Assembly: GCA_022820365.1 (NCBI GenBank)
Contig: JAJEFO010000088.1
Coordinates: 1-64,000 of the forward strand
DNA: 64,000 nucleotides
Reading direction: 5' to 3'
DNA from: Silicimonas sp.
GTDB lineage: Bacteria > Pseudomonadota > Alphaproteobacteria > Rhodobacterales > Rhodobacteraceae
Each line of letters opens with the position of its first letter. Position 1 is the stretch's first letter. Below, piece by piece: positions 59,640-64,000 of this stretch. Below the pieces are notes generated by a model. It did not search any database. It worked only from the letters and a program-made list of their open reading frames with translations, and had not been told where the DNA came from. A program made the position numbers and the translations under genes.

Positions 59640-60429
59640 GACCCATGATCTCCTCTTCCATGTCCCAGATCATCGTCAGGATTTCTTCTCGTACCTCGGA
59701 AAAATATGGATCGTGCTTGATCTCGCGCAGCGATTCCTTGAGGCCACGCTCGGCAAAGGGCAACCGGTACTCCTTGTGCACACGCCCCGGACGCGGCGCC
59801 ATGACGAACAAACGTTCGCCCAACAGGAGCGCCTCTTCGACAGAGTGCGTGATGATCATGATCGTCTTGCCGGTCTCTTTCCAAAGCTCCAGCACCAGCG
59901 ACTGCATCTTTTCACGGGTCAGTGCATCCAGCGCACCCAGCGGTTCATCCATCAGGATCACTTCGGGATCATTGATCAGGCAGCGAGCAAGGGCCACGCG
60001 TTGCTGCATCCCGCCTGACAGCTGATAGGTTGGCGTGTCGCCGAACCCTTGCAGGCCGACGATATCCAGCCATCTTTCGACCAGCCTTACGTTTTCCTCG
60101 GGATTGTTCTTCTTCATTCGCAGCCCAAAATCCACATTCCTGGATACGGGCAGCCATTCGAACAATGCGCCTTGTTGAAATACCATTCCGCGTTCGACGC
60201 CGGGTGCGTCGATTGTCTTTCCGCCCAGCTTGGCGTACCCGTCAGTGGCATTGATGAACCCGGCGATCAGGTTCAGCAAAGTCGTCTTGCCGCAACCCGA
60301 AGGCCCGAGAACGGACAGAAGCTCGCCCTTCTTCAGCGTGAAATTGATGTCCTTAAGGGCATGAACCGCCGCGCCGGTCTGCGGGTTGGTGAAGGTCATG
60401 CTCAGGTTTTCGCAAACAAGGTCTGCCAT
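59632..60429 (-). CDS. ABC transporter ATP-binding protein (TauB/SsuB-like)
   Basis: LGPSGCGKTTLLNLIAGF; YQLSGGMQQRVALARCLINDPEVILMDEPLGALD. Confidence 0.96.
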   Translation of the reverse strand: MADLVCENLSMTFTNPQTGAAVHALKDINFTLKKGELLSVLGPSGCGKTTLLNLIAGFINATDGYAKLGGKTIDAPGVERGMVFQQGALFEWLPVSRNVDFGLRMKKNNPEENVRLVERWLDIVGLQGFGDTPTYQLSGGMQQRVALARCLINDPEVILMDEPLGALDALTREKMQSLVLELWKETGKTIMIITHSVEEALLLGERLFVMAPRPGRVHKEYRLPFAERGLKESLREIKHDPYFSEVREEILTMIWDMEEEIMGRA

Positions 60430-60582
60430 CGCCGGTACCGCTTTTGGTTTTGTCGACTACGGCGGCGTGCTTGGCGACAGGCCGACTTTTTGCCGACCTA
60501 GCGCGGCGCAGACAACCGCATGAGTTCTTTAGAGCGAGAGCGGGCCAAAGCTGGCCCACACTCCTATCTGCCGATACGTCGA

Positions 60583-61545
60583 CTACTCGAGGAACGAACC
60601 GTCGATGGTCTTCGCGATCTGCGAACCGTCGGAATCGCCTTGGAACACTAGGCCAAGAGACGCTGCAGCAGCAGCAGCGTCGCCACCCTCGTTGAAGAAG
60701 TTGCTGACCTGATCCTCAACGCTAGGAATGACGAAGCCAGCAAGCGTCGTTTTCGTGGCTTCGACATCCATGCCGGATGCATCGGCGACGATTTGGATTT
60801 GCTCGTCAGATCCCGTCCACGCCTCGTTGGCCTCGGCTGTCGCGTCCATGAATGCCTGGACAAGCTCGGGGTTTTCGGTTGCGAACTTCTCGGTCACCGT
60901 GACGACGTCGAAAGAACCGATACCGGCATCCTGCTTTTGCTCGGACGTCATGATGGCTGTACCGACTTCGGCGGCCGAAGCGGTATCGACACCACCGAAC
61001 ACACACGCCATGTCAACAGCGCCATCGGCCAGCGACTTGGCGCCGTCAGGCGGAGCCTGGTCCACAACGGTCATCGTCGCAATGTCGATATTGTAGTGGT
61101 CCAAGTACTTGCGAAAGGCATAGTCGGCCATCGTGTTGAGCGGCACGGCAACGGTCTTGCCTTCAAGCTCGGACGCGTTGGAGCCGTCGATGCCCAATTC
61201 GTTGCGCACGAAGCAATCGTTGGCTTCGTAGATGACGGCAATGCCAATCATCTTCAGCGGAGCGCCCTGCTGGATTGCGGTCACAAACGGGGCAAGGCCC
61301 TGACTGTAAGAAATGTCGATGTCCCCGGCCAGCATAGCCTCGGTCATCGCCGTGCCAGTGGTGAAGTCCACCCAATTCACATCAACGCCCATGGCGTCTG
61401 CATAGGCACCGCTGGTCTTCCAAACAAGGTTCGGCGTAGGCCACTGCAAGAAGAATGCCACGTTTACTTCCTCGGCAAAAGACGGCGCAGCGAACCCCGT
61501 CGAGGCCACAGCAGCCAGCATGGCTGATTTGATCATAGATTTCAT
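60583..61545 (-). CDS. ABC transporter substrate-binding protein (TauA-like)
   Basis: Signal peptide MKSMIKSAMLAAVASTGFAAPSFAEE; MLAGDIDISYSQGLAPFVTAIQQGAPLKMIGIAVIYEANDC. Confidence 0.93.
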   Translation of the reverse strand: MKSMIKSAMLAAVASTGFAAPSFAEEVNVAFFLQWPTPNLVWKTSGAYADAMGVDVNWVDFTTGTAMTEAMLAGDIDISYSQGLAPFVTAIQQGAPLKMIGIAVIYEANDCFVRNELGIDGSNASELEGKTVAVPLNTMADYAFRKYLDHYNIDIATMTVVDQAPPDGAKSLADGAVDMACVFGGVDTASAAEVGTAIMTSEQKQDAGIGSFDVVTVTEKFATENPELVQAFMDATAEANEAWTGSDEQIQIVADASGMDVEATKTTLAGFVIPSVEDQVSNFFNEGGDAAAAAASLGLVFQGDSDGSQIAKTIDGSFLE

Positions 61546-61684
61546 TGAGTTTCTCCCATTGATACATACTCGGCGCTCTTCCGGAGCGGAGACGGTTTCA
61601 ATGCCTCTATAACCGAGTCTCAAGCAGGCAGACCCTTACAACTAATCGCCTTTGTTGCAAAGGGTTCTTCACGTCGTAGAATTT

Positions 61685-62066
61685 GGCTCAGTATCCAAAT
61701 CGTATGTCAGTATCCAAATCGTATGCATGCCCTGTCGACTGCGTTGGCGAGGAATGTGCGAAGCTTTGTCCGGTTCGATCTGCCGGAAACATCGCAGGCA
61801 GTTGTCGAGATGCTTGGCTGCAACCCTGCGGCAGCGCTTCAGGAAGCCCTTTAGCTGGCCGTGTCGCCTGATGGCTGCCTGGACGTGAAAGGCGTTCCGA
61901 ACCCGCTCGCCTCCGGAGAGCAATTCCTCGGCTTCCCTGCGGTGCGCCGCGCTGAGTTGGTCAACCTGGGAGAGCCGGGCCTGAAACTGCTTGTGATCCA
62001 TCATCTTTCGTCCCCTGCTTCGCACCAGAAACATATCATGAACACGGACGATTTGCATACTGAGCC
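61685..62066 (-). mobile_element. Internally deleted IS1595-family-like element (mini-IS) with 18-bp TIRs
   Basis: TIRs GGCTCAGTATCCAAATCG (61685-61702) and reverse complement of 62049-62066 GGCTCAGTATGCAAATCG (17/18); internal ORF joins a transposase N-terminus-like segment to a C-terminus-like segment. Confidence 0.7.
61688..61725. repeat. 19-bp tandem duplication TCAGTATCCAAATCGTATG x2 at the left element end
   Basis: Units 61688-61706 and 61707-61725 identical. Confidence 0.95.
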
Positions 62067-62343
62067 GAAGTCAAGCTCAATTCGGCGAGGAGCGCACTTC
62101 TATATCTGACGGCGATCATGGACAGAGACACGCGGAACATCCTGAGCCGGAACCTCAGCGCCAGCACGGCAATGATCAGAAATTGGTGCATGAATCCAAA
62201 CCGGCCAAACCTTTAAGCGCTGCCCAGTCGTCAAAAATGGTGGGACAACTTGATTGATTGAGATGGTTGACCGGGCGTCGTTTGACGAATAATTCTCAGC
62301 GGGAAAAAAGGCAGCCGCATATTTCAAATCCGATAGTGGGGCT

Positions 62344-63648
62344 ATGGAAGGAAAAGACGCCAAAGAGGAAATTCACTGGGTATTCACTGCAAGCACCGCA
62401 CCCAAATGCGCGAAGTTGGAAGGAACCGTCGATGTCGACGTGCTGGTAATTGGTGCCGGTCTAACCGGGTGTCGAACTGCATTGGGCCTAGCCGACGCGG
62501 GCGTATCGGTCGCTATGGTCGACAGCAAGGGAATCGGTTGGGGCGCCTCCGGGCGCAGCGGCGGCCAGTGCAATCCCATCTGGCGTCAGACACCGCAGGA
62601 GCTGGTTGAGCGGTTGGGTGAAAGGCACGGCGAAACGCTGATCAAGACGACTCTGACAGCCGCCGATGACCTGTTCTCGGACATCAGAAAATACGACGTC
62701 GACTGTGACGCCGTCCAAGCTGGATGGGTGCAAGCGGCGCATACCCGCCGGGCCGCCCGGAACTTGAGCACACTCGGCAAGGCCTGGGCGGCGGCCGGGG
62801 CGGATATCGTGGAACTGGACGGCGGCGCGGTGCGTGCAGCCAGCGGGTCCCCTGCCTATTCCTTCGCCTTGCGCCATGCCGCCGGGGGGCATGTGCAGCC
62901 GCTGTCGCTCACCCGCGGGTATGCTCGCACCGCAGCCGCTAAGGGCGCACAGCTCTTCAACGACACCCGGATGGCCTCGCTTGAACGGGTGAGCGGCAAA
63001 TGGCGGGCGCGGTCCGACAAGGGTGAAATCTCCGCCGAGAATGTCGTTCTGACGACGAATGCCTATACCAACGACGTGTGGCGTGGGCTGCGCAAGACGT
63101 TCCTTCCGCTTGTCAGCAATATCATGGCGACCGTCCCGCTGAGCGACACGCAGCAACAGGAGATCCTGCCCGGCAAGGTCACGATCTCAGATTCTCGTCT
63201 GGCAATCTATTATTCGCGCTACGACCGGGATGGGCGGCTGATCTTTGGCTGCGTCGGCAGCAGCGACACGGTCAAAAACCCTGGCGACCTTGCCCGGCTG
63301 CGGCGTGGACTGAAGACCGTGTTCCCTCAGCTCGCCGGCATCCCGATCTTTCGCAAATGGGCGGGCCGCATCGCCGTAACGCCAGAGATGATGCCCCATC
63401 TTCACGAACCCGCGCCCGGCGTCCTGGCCGGGATTGGCTTCAGTGGCCGTGGCATCGCGATGACGTCGGTGATGGGCCGCGCATTGTCGGCCAAACTTCT
63501 CGGAACCTGCGCAGACGACCTTCCTTTTCCGATTGTTCCGATCACCCCGCTTCCGTTTCATGGGCTGACCCGCCGGCTCATCCCGCTCGTGGCCCCGGCA
63601 ATGACGATAAAGGACCGGTTCGACACGTTGATAGACGGCACCTCTTGA
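62344..63648 (+). CDS. FAD-dependent oxidoreductase (PuuB/DAO-like)
   Basis: VDVLVIGAGLTGCRTALGLADAGVSVAMVDSKGIGWGASGRSGGQCNPIW. Confidence 0.93.
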   Translation: MEGKDAKEEIHWVFTASTAPKCAKLEGTVDVDVLVIGAGLTGCRTALGLADAGVSVAMVDSKGIGWGASGRSGGQCNPIWRQTPQELVERLGERHGETLIKTTLTAADDLFSDIRKYDVDCDAVQAGWVQAAHTRRAARNLSTLGKAWAAAGADIVELDGGAVRAASGSPAYSFALRHAAGGHVQPLSLTRGYARTAAAKGAQLFNDTRMASLERVSGKWRARSDKGEISAENVVLTTNAYTNDVWRGLRKTFLPLVSNIMATVPLSDTQQQEILPGKVTISDSRLAIYYSRYDRDGRLIFGCVGSSDTVKNPGDLARLRRGLKTVFPQLAGIPIFRKWAGRIAVTPEMMPHLHEPAPGVLAGIGFSGRGIAMTSVMGRALSAKLLGTCADDLPFPIVPITPLPFHGLTRRLIPLVAPAMTIKDRFDTLIDGTS

Positions 63649-64000
63649 ACAAAAGCATCCCTACGCCATCAACACCGCGCCATTTTCCGGATCCGGGTCT
63701 TCGACCGTCCCTGAGCGCACTTGCTCGACGCCGCGGCGGCAAGCGTCAATATTATTTTCGTGACAGGATCGGCGCTGCGCGACGGCGGGTGCTCATAAGA
63801 GTGTGCCAGACTGTCGGTCAAATGCGCCAGAATTTGCAAGTGCCAACCGCGAAGGATTGGGGCGACTTTTTCTTCATTCAAGTTCTCCCCTAATTCGTGC
63901 TGGCAGTTTCCATGAGTTCGCGTGGCTCCGGCAACCCACGCCGAGTCGAGTCCGTCAGCACGGGGTGCCCATTCACATCAGATGGCAAACCCATCAATTT

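Noticed and set aside
1-64000. CRISPR arrays, prophage or rRNA operon
   Set aside because: No regularly spaced repeats, phage structural genes or rRNA sequence seen in the window.

Overview
The window is a gene-dense, high-GC alphaproteobacterial chromosome segment. Gene content (NrdJ, Bpt, DUF2852, tandem cold-shock protein, carnitine dehydrogenase-thioesterase fusion, abundant TRAP/ABC uptake and amine/sugar-acid catabolism) suggests Rhodobacterales or a close relative; this is inference, as no 16S is present. I support about 50 protein genes, one tRNA-Pro(UGG), several decayed gene or IS remnants, and several cis-regulatory elements. Housekeeping core: ilvB-ilvN, nrdJ, bpt, pdxH, fabI, gpt, ybaK. 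Catabolic islands: (i) a TetR-linked TIM-barrel/DUF993/SDR/acyl-CoA dehydrogenase operon; (ii) an SGNH hydrolase plus carnitine dehydrogenase-thioesterase pair; (iii) an MttB-like methyltransferase/SDR/SDR/FAD oxidoreductase/ALDH/DHDPS operon; (iv) racemase/D-amino acid dehydrogenase/TRAP; (v) a UxaA/SDR/FAH/2-hydroxyacid dehydrogenase sugar-acid locus; (vi) a taurine-like ABC transporter with an unusual permease. The most interesting items are: a compact ilvB attenuator (Val-Val-Leu-Val leader peptide, perfect 9-bp antiterminator, intrinsic terminator); a shared AGTAAC-n-GTTACT operator linking the tetR gene to a distant operon; a NrdR-like palindrome pair upstream of nrdJ; a 382-bp internally deleted IS1595-like element with matching TIRs; an in-frame decayed second copy of the ybaK 3' end; an AbiEii-like nucleotidyltransferase with an overlapping small partner; and a permease with a ~350-aa non-permease region. 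All assignments come from reading the sequence by eye; no database search was run.
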